From contig MU270048.1 of the NCBI GenBank assembly GCA_021432635.1, positions 372,001 through 436,000 on the forward strand: a stretch of 64,000 nucleotides of DNA, written 5' to 3'. Position 1 is the first letter of the stretch. Every line of letters starts with the position of its first letter. Shown here piece after piece: positions 32,451 to 44,064 of this stretch. This stretch comes from Thozetella sp. PMI_491 (Eukaryota > Ascomycota > Sordariomycetes > Chaetosphaeriales > Chaetosphaeriaceae). The notes beneath the pieces are model-generated. The model saw only the letters and a list, made by a program, of their open reading frames with translations, did no database searches and was not told the origin of the DNA. The position numbers and the translations under genes are program-made.

Positions 32451-35400
32451 CTATTCTTCGGTGTCCATGATGTCCAGGTCCGCATCCTCGCCGTCTCCTA
32501 GTGTCAGGCCGAGTAGCCGGGCATATTGGACGGTTAAGCGCTGTAGATCGCGGAACTTGCCTAAGTTGGAGGTTTAGCAACCATGGTGGCACACGGGGGG
32601 GCTGTGAAGATGCACTTACCCAGAATCATAATGACGCCTTTGAGGAGGTCCTTGCGGTCCCACCCGCACAAAGTCTCTTCCTTGCTGAACCAGCCCTTGC
32701 CGTCTTCGGGCTTGGAGCTGTCCCGTTTCTCCTGAAGGATGCCGCCGATCAGGCTGTTTAAGAGCTCTTCCACCTTGCCCTTCTGGCCCTCGGCACCGAT
32801 GCGCTTGGCATACATGAAAAGATAGAGCTTGAATTCGTCTTTCGACCCAAGAGCTAGAGCACCGGCAATGCGGTTTTCCAGGTGCGCGATGCTGACGGTA
32901 CTCTCGAAGTCCTCAAAGCCGTCCTTGGAGAGGAGCTGCTTGATCAGACGCTGGAGCGTGTACGCGCGACCCTTGAGCAAGAACTCATTAGTAGTATGCC
33001 TTTCCAAGAACGGGATGACACCAGCTGACACGCTGATCTCGCCCTTGTCTTTTTCCTTGGACGCCGTGGAGGGGCCAACAGCGGTGGACTGGAGTGCGCT
33101 GATGGACGAATCGTTGCTGTTCCAGTATTGACTGCCAACGGCAAAGAAGGATTCTGATAGCCGTTGCCACGAGTACATGCTCGACGAGTAGTAGAAACCG
33201 TCGCCGTTGCTGAGGGTGACAACAATGCAGCCCGTGCTGTTGAGGTGGGCCGACGTAACGCCTGGGCCGGGATTTACGCCGTGTGGGTTCAGCGAGGTGA
33301 TGGCAATGTCCAGAATAGGGGCCAGGGAGACGGGCGGGTGGCTAGCCGACATGGTCCGGATGTTGAAGACGTGGCACAAGCCTGTGGCGGTGATCACCAA
33401 GAGGTAATGCTCGCGAGACTCGAAGATGACGGGCTGGGATTCGAGAACGATTGGGTTCATGAGCCTACGGCCAGCAGGCGTCCAGGTGTAGATGCTGCCG
33501 TCTTCGCACGCCGCCGCCCAGAAGTTCTTGTTGCCCGCCACGAGTAGGATGGCGCGGGGCACATAGTCTTGCCACAAGAGAACACCGCGCTTGGTTGCCG
33601 TGATGTGCGCCGGATCCCTAGGCTGCGCGGCATTCTTGGCTTCCAAGATGATGTTCTCCGGGATCTTGGCGGCGTCCTCGAGACTGCCCTCCTCTCGCAG
33701 GACACCCTTCTCTAGTGGTCGAAGAATGTGGGACCGTACCTTGGGCACGGCCAGCCTCGTCTGCGATATAGATATCGCGGGGTTCAAGACCGCCGGCCGA
33801 AGGAACTCGGGCGTTGGTACCACTCCATGGGCGGCGGCCGAGAGCGGAGCTGGCTCAACGCCTTCGACGCTGTTTGTCATGATTGGCACCGGGCCCGTTG
33901 CCGGTCGCTTGCTCGAGGGCTCTTCTTCTTCCTCTCCTTCCTGAGTAATGGCTTTCCTCTTGTTCCCGAGCAGCATGGAGGCTATACCACCGCGAGGTAA
34001 CCCATCATACGGCTTCGATAAGTCCAGGACAGTCTGCGGCGCCTCATTTTGGGCCTGCTTTGTCGCGCTTGCGCCGACCAATTGGGACTGTGGCAGCGAA
34101 GACTGGCCTGTTCCAGAGGAAGATACCAGCAACGGGGCCACCCTCTTCTTGCCGTCTTTAGTGATTGTCACGCGCGACTTGAGAGCCGCAATTCGCTCGG
34201 CGGCCTTGTCCTCTCCCTCCTCGGCAGGTTTCTCCTTCTCCTTTTCACTTTCCTTTTCCTTTTCCTTCTCTTTCTCCTTGTCTTTATCCTTCTCCTTGTC
34301 TTGCTTGCCTTTAGATGACTCGGACGTCCCGTTCGTCGTTCCATTCTTCTCTGAGGCCTTCACACCGTTTGTCGAGGCATCAGTCCCGTTTTTGGTGGGC
34401 TCAACGTCGCCCATGAGAGCGCCCATCCTCGATTCCGCACCGCGGATCTCGTCGCTCTTGCTGTGATTTTCGAGATTAAGACCATCGACATCCTCGGCGA
34501 TGCCCATGCCTTTTCTCGCGACCCCAAACTTCTGAAGGGCCTTGTCGTTCTCCTCCGCCGTTGCAACCCATCCGAGCTCGCCCACCTCGAACTTGACTGC
34601 TATTATGCTGCCGTCGAGACTGGATACGAAGAGCGTCTGCCCATCCGGTGTCCACGCGAGATCGGATATGGACTTGGCGGCTATATCTTGGAGAATAATG
34701 AGCGGCCGTGAGGTGTTGGTATTCCAGATGCTCAGCGTCTTGTCCTGCCCAGCCGAGGCGATGACCGTCACGAGACTGCCTCCGCTGGAATTGCCCTTCG
34801 CAGTCCCATTCTCGACCGGCTTCTTCGTGTGGAAGAGCCGAGGGGAGAACAGGCAGACCTCGGTGGGGCCCTCGTGCCCGATCAGGTTGATTTCGCTGTC
34901 CCAGCGCGTACGCTCGATGATAGCAACGCTACTGACGGGGCCGTTGACTGCGTTCGCGGCCGCGATATGGTTCCCGTCGGGCGACCAGCTACACCTCCGG
35001 AAGTACGTCGTCAAAGGCGAGCTCTTGAAGGGCGCGCTGATGGTCGCCTCCAGGACAAAGTTGTTAATCATGTCATGTTGGGTCGCATTCGGCGGCGGAG
35101 AGTTGAATCGCCAGATCTTGATAGTGCGGTCGTCGCTCGCGGTCGCAAAGAATTTGTTCGCCGGGTCAAACGTGATGCCTTTGACGTGGCTCTGGTGGAC
35201 GGCAAGCGTCTTGAGCCTCTCGAACGTATGGCCGGACCAGACCACGATCTTGGAGTCCAGGCCTACAGACACCAAGATGGAGTTGTCATAAGACCACCCA
35301 AGGTCCTGGACATCGTTCTCGTGGCCAATGAGACGCTTGTACGTCTTCCAGTTCTCGACGGGAGGCGGCTCGTTCGTTCCTGTAGCCCGTATCAGCATCA

Positions 35401-35903
35401 TGCGTCTCTCCTCCGCGCTCGATGAGCCTACCAAAGCTTGCCGCGTGCGAGGGGGGGTTGCTGTCGAGTTGATACACGCAGATGATCTTGTCGTCGGCCC
35501 CGGAGGCTAGGTAGCGGCCGTTTGGCGAGAATCGAACCGAGTGAATCGTACCGAGGTGATGGCTCATGTGGCAGAGCTGCCTCGGCTTCCCGTAGTCCGC
35601 ATCTTCGGCATTGTAGACAGAGTCGGTCGACCAGATGCGCACATGGCCATCTGCCTCGCCCAGTTAGCTATCACTCAAGCCCCCTTCGAGGAGACAGAGA
35701 AGCGGAACCGACGCACCTCCTCCGGCCGTGGCCAGCCGCTTGCCATCGGCCGAAACGTGGCAGCTGTAGACTTCGAAATCCTTATGCTCCCCTGGAGAAC
35801 CATCTCCTCATTAGCAAACGGGCACGGGGAACGCGACGCGGGATCCATCAATTGCGAAAAACCCACCGCTGTGACTCAGCCAGGACGGCTTGATGATTTG
35901 CAT
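32451..35903 (-). CDS. HIR1: Histone chaperone HIR1 (HIRA family)
   Basis: A subunit of the HIR/HIRA complex, which deposits H3-H4 independently of replication and represses histone genes. The model is 1066 residues in five exons: 35903-35867, 35791-35717, 35650-35432, 35379-32620, 32560-32451. Residues 1 to about 420 form WD40 repeats (HVRIWSTDS, IICVYQLD, KIVVWSG, TIKIWRF, TLSIWNT). A Lys/Glu repeat follows at about 465-500. Next comes a B-domain-like Asf1-binding motif with DGKKRVAPLLV at about 505-520. The C-terminal Hira domain includes AAACEDGSIYTWTPAGRRLM and YSWQRLSESFFAVGS. The first exon (MQIIKPSWLSHS) matches the conserved start of the family. The last exon gives the acidic tail DLDIMDTEE. 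The antisense frames across exon 4 are shadows of this gene. Confidence 0.95.
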
Positions 35904-37496
35904 GGTTACGTTGCAGCGGGCAGTGGATGCGGCGTGCGCATGTCGAGCGAGCGCCTGTCGAGGGAAATGGTGGGCGATGGAGGTCGGAGGCGATGGCAGC
36001 TTTTTTTTGGAGTGTTCGCGATGCGCCGCGCCTGACGGGAATCCACGTTTTCGCGACGGTCTGCCTAAGGTACCTACCTGGTAGGTAAGGTGCTTAGCCT
36101 TGCAGGGGCGAGACCACCTACCGATGCAGGCTAAGGTACTACGTAAAGAGGCACTACGTCCCAGCCTTGTTGCTGGTCATCTCCACTACAATTAAGTATG
36201 TGCGTCTGATTGGCTAGTGCTGAGTCCAGGAGCATGCATGCTTTCAACAATTCGACAACCTGGTATGCTCATCTCATCAGCGCCTTGCTTCCGGTTATCT
36301 TAAGAGCCCATATGCCTTTCTATCTGACCTCACTTAACTGACAGCCGATCTCGGAGATACCGAGTTATTACGAGCGACTGACCCAAGGTATAAGTCCTTG
36401 GAAGGGCGGTTGCACGGGCAGCGCCTTGTCCACAATCCTGCCGCTAGCCCCCTTCTCTCGCTCCAGACAGCACGCGACACTGCTCTAATTACAGCCCCTC
36501 ATGTTGCACCCATAGCCTGCCTGCACTTTCAAGCTGCTCGGAAGCACCGCCGGACAAGCAGTCGCCATACACCTTGAAATATTTTATGGAGTTGGCGCGG
36601 CTCCATCCATCGATCCAGAAAAGCCCCTTGCGCTCAGGTGGAGCTCCGTCAGGCGCCAGTATTTTCAATTGGACAGAGTGCAGTTGGCTAATGGACAACA
36701 CAACTATATGCAACCGATAGACCGAGCCCATCCTCACAGGGGTCTTTGAGTCTAAGGACGGGGATGCCTTCTGCAGGTGGTGAGGACGGCATGAGCATGC
36801 TTGAAACAAGTGGCATATCATGCGCAGCGCGCCATGGGCCCCTTCGGCAGCTCGCACAGCTGGGGGAAGTCGTGCGTCTTCCCACGAGGGTGACTATTGC
36901 GATGAATCACAATCATTCGTATGATATATAAAAGGTGCAACACGTGAAAAAGGCTGCTTGGCTTGAGAACCGCAAGGTAGGCAAAAACCAGGCTCACCTC
37001 GGGCTGGGAATGCGTCCACTATTGCAGCTCGAGAGCATGCTGCCTGCGGCACGAAAGCGAGTGATGAAGGCAGCATGCCACTGTCTGTACCCAGAATGTT
37101 CTGCCCAGCATAGGGTCTCAAGAGGCAAGGCAGTGATGGCGACAACACCGTAGGATGTCGCTGGTGAGGTAGGCTGCTGGCCACGGCTGGGGAGAAACAG
37201 CACTGCTGACGAGGCACGGGTCAAGAGCCAGGGGGATGCGCAAGCACAAGAGGCTGTCTGGATGTCTCATCCACGCCTAGGTAGATTTGGTCGCCATCTA
37301 TCGACAGAGAGAAAAGGTCCATGACACCGTATTTCCATGAACCCTAATCCGTATCGCGACCTAACCCATGAGAACAAACTGCCAACATCCGTCACATCGT
37401 AACAAAAACCACAAGAGACCGAGGCCCGCCGCTAGACTATTAAAGAGCACCAAGATTCTCACGCCAATCTGTCGAGGGGTTCCACGACTAGCCTAT
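35904..37496. other. Intergenic, HIR1 upstream region
   Basis: Besides the HIR1 promoter, the region holds an imperfect inverted repeat built from ACCTACC/GGTAGGT at 36067-36091 and further TAGGTA-like words to 36160. The rest shows no gene. Confidence 0.45.
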
Positions 37497-37701
37497 CTAG
37501 GCAGCCGAGGCATCCTTCTTCTTGGTGGTCTTGGGCTTGGTCGTCTAAGGACCGGTCAGCACAAGGCACGAGCAAGGGCGAAGCATTCATGGAAGAGAAT
37601 GACGCCTTGGAGGACGTAAGAGCTCGAGTATGGCCCGAGGCGTGAGGAGCGCCGCAGAAGGCCATATTCCACACGGAGATCTCAGGAAATAGCGAGGCCC
37701 A

Positions 37702-37749
<48 letters not shown>

Positions 37750-38165
37750 GGCGGTGAAGGCGGTGAGAAGAAGGATGAAAGATTACACACCTTGGCCTTG
37801 GCAACAGCCTTCTCGACCTTCTTTCCGGCGGCCTTCACCTGAGAATCTTGTTAGCAGAAGGTTCGCGTAGCGGGGGGGCAGAGGGCGCGTGAGGCATTGC
37901 CGCGGCGGGGAGTGAAGCGCCGACGCGACGGGATCTCGCGAGCTTGCATGTGGGAACGCGCTTAGCTTACCTTCTTAGCGACGGTGGACTCCTTCTTGGG
38001 AGCAGCCTTCTTCTTGGTGACGCCGGTGGGCTTGGAGGCCTTGGGGGCAGCGACCTTCTTCGCCTTGGGCTTGGTGGTGCGCTTGATGGTCGGGGCCGTG
38101 TCGACCTGCTGGAAGACGCGCGGGGTCGAGTGACCAGTGGCAGAGCGAGTACCTTCGCGGGCCAT
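37497..38165 (-). CDS. Small lysine/alanine-rich basic protein (histone H1-tail-like)
   Basis: The model is 96 residues in three exons: 38165-37971, 37838-37791, 37544-37497. There are 25 lysines, mostly in KKK, PKK, AKK and TTKPK clusters with Ala, Thr and Pro. The composition resembles linker-histone C-terminal tails and AT-hook-like chromatin proteins, but no globular H1 domain is present. An N-terminal segment (TRSATGHSTPRVFQQVDTAP) is less biased. The strong donors (GTAAGC, GTGTGT) and acceptors and the phase-0 junctions support the exon chain, and the third exon ends KKKDASAA. The location is probably nuclear by composition only. Intron 2 (37790-37545, 246 nt) contains the long poly-G run. 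Linker histone is an alternative reading that I do not favour. Confidence 0.65.
37702..37748. repeat. 47-nt poly-G homopolymer
   Basis: An unbroken run of 47 G on the plus strand, hence poly-C in the transcript of the lysine-rich gene, inside its second intron. Its true length is uncertain because such runs are prone to sequencing and assembly error. Confidence 0.9.
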
Positions 38166-40671
38166 TTTTGACGAGGTATTCGGAAATCCGAATGAATTAC
38201 GGTCTGGGATGGCGTTTCAGTGTCCGTGGCAGACGTGCGCAGGCCGGCGGAGGGGAGGAGGCAGCAGAGGCGAAGGTGCGACAGCGCGCGCAACTTGCGA
38301 CCGCGCGCGCGGTAGGGATCTCGGCGCCAAATTGCGCCGCCTCGGGGTTCCGCGAGAGCTCGACTTACCTAGCAAAACTAAGTGGTTTGCGAAAATCGCG
38401 AGATGATAATGTAGGCGATGGAATTGGCGACGAGTTTGGGGGATTTTGAGGGGATTTTGGGATGAAAAAGGTTGCGACAGTCCGGAGGGGGGGGAGAAGG
38501 ATGGATGTGTTGTCGCCTTGATGAGCCGTCGCGGCGAAGGAAAACAAAGTGGGCTGCGGCAGAAAACAACGGGGTTGGGGTGAGCAACACACCATTTCGA
38601 GCCCCTACCAGTTCTGCCGCACCCCATCCGCCAACAGCTCTACCCCCCGGGCAGCTTCCCCCTCCCTCTCCCCCCCAGCTCTCCCCCGGAGCTGTCGCCC
38701 TGGTACCGCTGATAGGACACCTCCTGATGCTCCCCTCCTTTCATAGAAAAGCCCCCAGGCTCGCCTGCCGCAATTTGTCTGAGGAGGCTCCGGGACCAGT
38801 AGCTTCCCCGGCCTTCCCCCGTGCTGCATCATCGCCACCGTGCGCTTTTGCCGCGCGCCTGTACAGTCGGTCGGTTGATAAGATGGCGAACATGCCCGTT
38901 CCCGCTGGTGCCTTCCCCTCGAGCCTCCCGTCCCCAAAGGCAGTGTGGACGGACAGGGCCCCAAAGGTGTGCCTCGGCGACCTGGATGCATCTAGCCCGG
39001 CACGACCATTGTGCTCCTGCCCAAGGCATTGACGGATCGACGGCCAGCGCTCCTCGACACGCCCAGATCCGTTTGCTCGGCCGAGCGAGGCGTAGAGGGG
39101 AAATTGACCATTGTGAAAGCGCCTGCGCCCATTCCCAACCCAATTCCCGCCTTCCGTGCTCTTTCGCACAAGAGCTCGCTGCTCGAGAGAAGGGCCCGCT
39201 CCGCGGCGACGCTTTCGGTCTCCCCCCTTTCAGACCCCCCCCGGCGGCCGGGGACCCAGCTACTTTGTCAAGGTCGTATAGAGCGAAGCGCGCTCATTGT
39301 TCATTTCGCTATCGACCGACAAGATTTGGCGGACTGGTTGCACAGGGGCGCGCGGGCTGCCCTTCTTCGCGGAGCAGAGCATGTGAAGGTAGAAAGGAAA
39401 GAAAAAAGCCAGGAACGCATGTCTGTAAGTGACGAAACTTACTGGATGACCTGACTTGATCAATGCGCCTTTGCCTGCGGGCCGTTGGTCGCTGCGAGCC
39501 GGTGGGACAGAAGGGGGACCCACCAAACGAAAGGGCGGGCAGTGAGTAAAAATCTAAGCCGCAGTTCCTCCCAGGCGGATGTTTCGTCCTCTTCCCCCAC
39601 CCTACCACCCTACCTTCCCCAAGCGCCTGGGAGGGGAATAAAACGATGAGGCTATTCCGAGTCTCGAAGGAGAGCTCCGACCGGGGCGCGGCCCAGAAAC
39701 AATCAGATGAGGCCTTTGCCCCCGTCGACGATAAGGTTTCGCACTCCCTGCCATGATTCGTCTCGCCCTCGTCTCTTTTGGGAAGACCGTTTCTTCTATT
39801 TCCTGCAGATTGCGTCAACCTCCCCAGCTAGCGCTCTCCACTCTGGCCTCCCACCACCCTCTTCACTGTCTGCCTTGCTTGCTTGGCTACGCAAGCCTGC
39901 GGCCCTCTCTACTTTTGTCGCTGCGCCCCCCCTCCGGCCAACGGCCGCCGACCTATGGTCAGGACAGCAAGATAGGCAGTCCATAGTCTGATCCCTCTGG
40001 TGGTGCCCAAGGCAGCACGATCTGCACAATTTCAGCCGTCGTGGAGAACGGCCAAATTGGCGAAATTTCCGTCGGGGGGCTTGCTAGGGCGCGCCTGGGG
40101 ACGTCGCTGGATTACAAAAACGAACCGCCCCCGTCCACCACTTCCCGTCGCCATGCGTAGATTGCCTCGTCTCTCCAGAGGCCAAACCAATGCCGCGCTG
40201 CAGTTGGTGTGTGTACGTGTGTGTGTGTGCAGTCTTCTAGTCTGCCATTCTGGCCCGGGATCGCCTGCCCGGGTTGGTATGCCTAGAGGTGTGTGGAAGG
40301 GGGGTCCCAAATCCTGGGGCCGGGCACGGTGCCAACTGCGGTGATGGCACCTGCACTTGTTTCCCGTACGTAACCTTCGTGACGGATCAGTGGGGTCGAA
40401 GCCCCCAAGGGCCTCCTATATTAGCTACCTAGCTCCCCGCCCCAAAACACAGGGCCGCGCCAGCTAAGTGGTGCAAAAAGCTCGAGCGCAATATGCACCT
40501 GCATTTTTCAGTCGGGACTTCAGTCAAGTTTTGTCTGGCCGGGGGTTCGTGTCACTTGCAAGCCAATTTTCAACCTCTGGCAGAACCACCACGACATGTG
40601 ACTCCTGACTTGTCGAATCCCTTTCGCGCGTCCTGAAAGGGTCTAAAGGGTCTTCCGGCTCTTTGGCCACG
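38166..40671. other. Intergenic between two divergent genes
   Basis: An alternating CG tract at 38284-38311 lies about 120-145 bp upstream of the lysine-rich gene's ATG and may form Z-DNA or a hairpin. A pyrimidine-rich stretch lies near 38640-38695. A GT microsatellite, interrupted once, lies at 40207-40229. The open frames at 38472-39454 and 39309-39818 have no recognisable domains. Confidence 0.45.
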
Positions 40672-41751
40672 ATGATAGTCCGAAACGCGTATCGGCTCTT
40701 TGGCCTGGTCACCGCAGCCTTTCTCTACATATGCTTCCCCGGCGTATACCAGTTCGGCGACTGGGTCCGACAGACAAACCCCTTCTCGGGCCAAAAGTAC
40801 ATCGAGCAGGCATTCATCGCCAGCAAGGCCGAGCTGGCATGTCTGCACGGCAAGCCGTTCCCCGGCGAGCCGCCGCCCGACGACGCCGCTCGCCGCGACC
40901 CCATCCCGAACATTGTCCACTTCATCTTTGGACTCAAGAACCCGCTCGAGTACCCCGATGCCGGCCACTTCGACTTCATGAGCTACCTCGCCGTGCGAAG
41001 CGCCGTCGTCTCCCTCGAGCCCGACACCATATATCTTCACTACACTTACCTCTCCGAACCGCCCTCCCCCGATCCCAATGCCGACCCCTTGACGAACCCC
41101 TGGATCAAGCGGCTGGCGAAGCACGTCACCCTCGTCCACCACCCCCCCGACCGCTCCAAGGTGCAGTACGCTCACCTGTCCGACATTATGCGGCTCGAAT
41201 TCCTGCGCGACTACGGCGGCATCTACCTCGACATTGACGCCTTCGCGCTGCGGCCCTTCGATGGCCTCCGCTCCGCGCCCCAACCGCATGACATTGTCCT
41301 CGGCGCCGAGGGCGGAAATCGCTGGGGGCTCTGCAATGCCATCATCGCCGCGCGGCCCAACAGCACCTTCGTGGATCGCTGGCTGGAGAGCTACCAGAAC
41401 ATTGATTTCAGCAAGGAGTGGAACTACCACAGCGTGCTGCTCCCGCGGGAGCTTGCCCAAGCGTATCCGAGCGAGGCCTGCACCCTCGCGCCCGATGCCT
41501 TCTTCTGGCCCACCTGGACCTGGCGCCACGTCGACTGGATGCACACCCCCTTGACGGCGCTCGAGTCCAAGTTCTGGCGCGCTGAGATCCGCCGCCACGG
41601 GGGGAGCTTGTTCCAGAACCAAGTCGCGTACCACGCCTGGAACCAGATGTCGTGGGACCGCTACCTGAAGAAACTGACCCCCGAGACGGTGCGGAGCCAG
41701 GAGACTCGATTCAACCTGCTCATGAGACGATTCATGGAAGATGACTTGTGA
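40672..41751 (+). CDS. GT32-type glycosyltransferase (DXD, type II membrane)
   Basis: A Golgi-type glycosyltransferase of the sugar-binding DXD family, which includes OCH1-like mannosyltransferases and alpha-1,4-galactosyl/GlcNAc transferases. It is a single-exon gene for 359 residues. ATG 40672 is the first in-frame ATG and begins a short cytosolic tail followed by one membrane anchor (YRLFGLVTAAFLYICFPGVY). The fold is marked by PIPNIVHFIFGLKNP, then YAHLSDIMRLEFLRDYGG and the metal-binding IYLDIDAF (DXD). GGNRWGLCNAIIAARPNS and the C-terminal HHGG/AYHAW-like segments complete the domain. The donor sugar and product are not deducible. The C-terminal codons ETRFNLLMRRFMEDDL and the bases after the stop are part of a tandem repeat. 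It is convergent with the GT15 gene. Confidence 0.9.
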   Translation: MIVRNAYRLFGLVTAAFLYICFPGVYQFGDWVRQTNPFSGQKYIEQAFIASKAELACLHGKPFPGEPPPDDAARRDPIPNIVHFIFGLKNPLEYPDAGHFDFMSYLAVRSAVVSLEPDTIYLHYTYLSEPPSPDPNADPLTNPWIKRLAKHVTLVHHPPDRSKVQYAHLSDIMRLEFLRDYGGIYLDIDAFALRPFDGLRSAPQPHDIVLGAEGGNRWGLCNAIIAARPNSTFVDRWLESYQNIDFSKEWNYHSVLLPRELAQAYPSEACTLAPDAFFWPTWTWRHVDWMHTPLTALESKFWRAEIRRHGGSLFQNQVAYHAWNQMSWDRYLKKLTPETVRSQETRFNLLMRRFMEDDL

Positions 41752-41975
41752 GAATTGGACCACACTCGGTTCAACCTACTACCCCCTTCGAGATGGTTCG
41801 TGGGAGATTCCCTCTGAAATGGGGGCCATGGAGCTATGGGAGACTCGGTTCAACCTGCTCCCGGGACGGCTCGTGGAAGACTCCCCATGGGAGATTGGGG
41901 CGCTGGAGCCAAGGGAGACTCGATTCGACCTGCTCTCGAGACGATTCATGAAAGACGACCTGCGAGACTGGCCTC
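41701..41975 (+). repeat. Tandem repeat made from the 3' end of the GT32 gene
   Basis: Four diverged copies start near 41701, 41761, 41840 and 41915. Each begins GAGACTCGRTTCRACCTGCT or a close variant. Copy 1 is coding and carries the stop; copies 2-4 lie in the 3' flank. In a shifted frame they still spell ETRFNLLPGRLVEDS and ETRFDLLSRRFMKDDL. Unit length is 60-79 bp. Confidence 0.85.
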
Positions 41976-42688
41976 CATGGCCACGGCAATCCCACCTAGC
42001 TACGAGTGGCTATATCGGGAAAGGGATCCCCAGGCGTATAATGGTGCGACTTTTCTTTCTTTTCCTTTGTTGACCAGGGCTGGCATTAGCATCATATGGG
42101 TTGTTTCTGGACCCTCACTTCGTGCACATTTGGGGCGCATGAGGCAAAGCATCGGGCATACTCGATTCCCACGGAAAGGCATTGCGATAGATACCAGGTT
42201 TGGCGGCCGGCGTTGATTCACTGGTTAGGGTCATATACAAAAGAACACAGGTAGACTTGGCGACAGAGCTTAATTCCAAGGCGTTATCCTTATTTTTACC
42301 TAGCTACCTATGCTAGGTTTCTCTCACAGTCGCTCGGGAGCATAAGTGGTCCGGAGAAGGAGAAGTGTGCTGCGGCTAGGCCAAGAACGAGTCATCGACA
42401 TGGGCATGACATGGCAAGGTACGGACGGGCACCTCTGACAAAAAAAAATAGCAAAGCAAAACTAATATACGCTTGAAGGCAAACCGAGCGAGAGACGATT
42501 GGCCTTTCGCCTTGGGTATCCGAGTGCTCTTCTAGATCTCTTATGATTTTCGCCAGCTCGCGTCTCTCATTACATCGCCCAGTGTATATGCATACATACC
42601 AGTTCGCGAAAAGCTCAGCCAAATTCAACAAGGGATATATCCACCTCAGGCAAGACGATTCGCAGAAATGCAAAGAGGGCCGCTCCCG
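41976..42688. other. Convergent spacer, GT32 to GT15
   Basis: The spacer contains a CTAGCTACCTATGCTAGG-like word at 42298-42317. No gene is seen. Confidence 0.45.
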
Positions 42689-44064
42689 TTACGCGTGATA
42701 ACTCCTTATCCATGCAAATAGGCCCGGGTCCTTGGCCGTGTTCGGTTGCTTGAGGTTCTGCAGACAGAAGCTCGGGTAATTGGATCGGTTGGCGCCGTCG
42801 CACTCGCAACGGCACCCGACGCCTCCCTCCTGCGCCGGCGAATGCTTGCCGGCGCCGAGAGCCTTGGATTCCAGGAGCTGTCCTCCCGGGGCGTTCGCAG
42901 GACATTGATAAAAGTAGTCGTGTCGGTACCCCATATCCTCAAAATGGTGGACTTTTTCGGGCTGGGCGAGCAGCGCGAGAGCCAGCGAGTGCACAGGTGC
43001 ATCTCCCCACTACAAAGAAGGATCGGTTAGCTCATGCGCCAGCGTGTGATTGCGTTCATAAAATGGCCGACGCTTACCCTCTCGTAGTAGAAGCCACCCG
43101 ACTTGTCCAGATATTCGAACAGGTCCTGGTAGGCCTTACCCCTGAACCAGTCCAGGTCGGCAATCTCGAAGTTGCTCCAATAATGGCAGAGACTCCAGCC
43201 ATTGCCGTAGCGGTCGTGGTGGCGGAACCAGGCCAGCATGGACCGGATGGGCCACGGGACCCACGACGGCGCGATGGTGGCCTTCCAGAGCTCCGTGTCC
43301 CGGATCTTGTTGATCTCCTTCCAGTCCGCAATCTTACGGAACAGGCTCGGGCAGGTCGCGCGCTCCTCCCACAGAGCCATGGTGTAGCCGTAAATCTTCT
43401 TGTGCTTTGCCATCTCGACAAAGGGGTCGTACGTGATGGAGCAGTAGAAGTCGACGTCGGGCTCGATGCGCCAATACCATTTGTACGGCTTGAGCGCCTC
43501 GAGGGTGTAGAACTTGCCCGAGAAGAACCGGCACATGTGGTGGTACGTCTCGAGGCCGGCGTACAGGATGCCCGCCTTGCCCTGGCGTTCGATGCTCGCG
43601 CGCGCGTCGCTGGTGTCCATCCAGCTCGGGAAGGTCCATTCTTCCTTGGGGATGACCTCGAAACGCGCCCCGCCGCTGACGGACGAATTCATGGCGAGGA
43701 TGAACTCCTCGGACCAGGGCTCGTCGTTCAGAAAGACGAACGGGTAGTGGAACCAGCGGTTGAAGTGCTTCTCAACGCTATGGATCGACTTGAGAGCCGT
43801 GGCCAGCTCGCTGTTGCGCGTCAGCATGACCAGGGCCGCGTTCTCGCGCGGCTGGTTCACGGCCGGCTCCTGGCATGTCTTGTAGAAGGGCTCGTCGAGA
43901 TCGTGGCTCGGGTGGTTCACGGCGAAGCGGCGCCTATGCATCCATGCCTCTACCATGCCAGCGACGAAGAGGATGATGAGCGGCGTCATGCATGTGCGCG
44001 TGAACAGCCGCGCGAACGGCCGTAGCCGGCCATTGCGACGCAGGAACCGCCGCAGTATCGTCAT
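42689..44064 (-). CDS. Alpha-1,2-mannosyltransferase, GT15 (KTR/KRE2) family
   Basis: A Golgi mannosyltransferase that uses GDP-mannose to extend O- and N-linked glycans of cell-wall and secreted proteins. The model is 435 residues in two exons, 44064-43078 and 43009-42689. ATG 44064 starts a basic N-terminal tail and a membrane anchor (MTPLIILFVAGMVEAW). Family blocks follow in order: AALVMLTRNSELATALKSIH, then WFHYPFVFLNDEPW, then YHHMCRFFSGKFY, then WYWRIEPDVDFYCSITYDPF with the catalytic-site acidic residues, then YGYTMALWE, and CHYWSNFEIADLDWFR. Exon 2 supplies the conserved WGDAPVHSLALALL and FEDMGYRHDYFYQCP. The C-terminal Cys pair GCRCECDG is typical. The long plus-strand frame across it is an antisense shadow. 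It sits convergent to a second glycosyltransferase. Confidence 0.94.

Noticed and set aside
34542-35425. Plus-strand open frames of 198-249 residues
   Set aside because: Antisense to the WD40 exon of HIR1.
40570-41763. 397-residue minus-strand open frame
   Set aside because: It lies exactly antisense to the GT32 gene, which has clear motifs; long antisense frames arise from GC-rich codon use.
42997-44025. 342-residue plus-strand open frame
   Set aside because: Antisense shadow of the GT15 gene.
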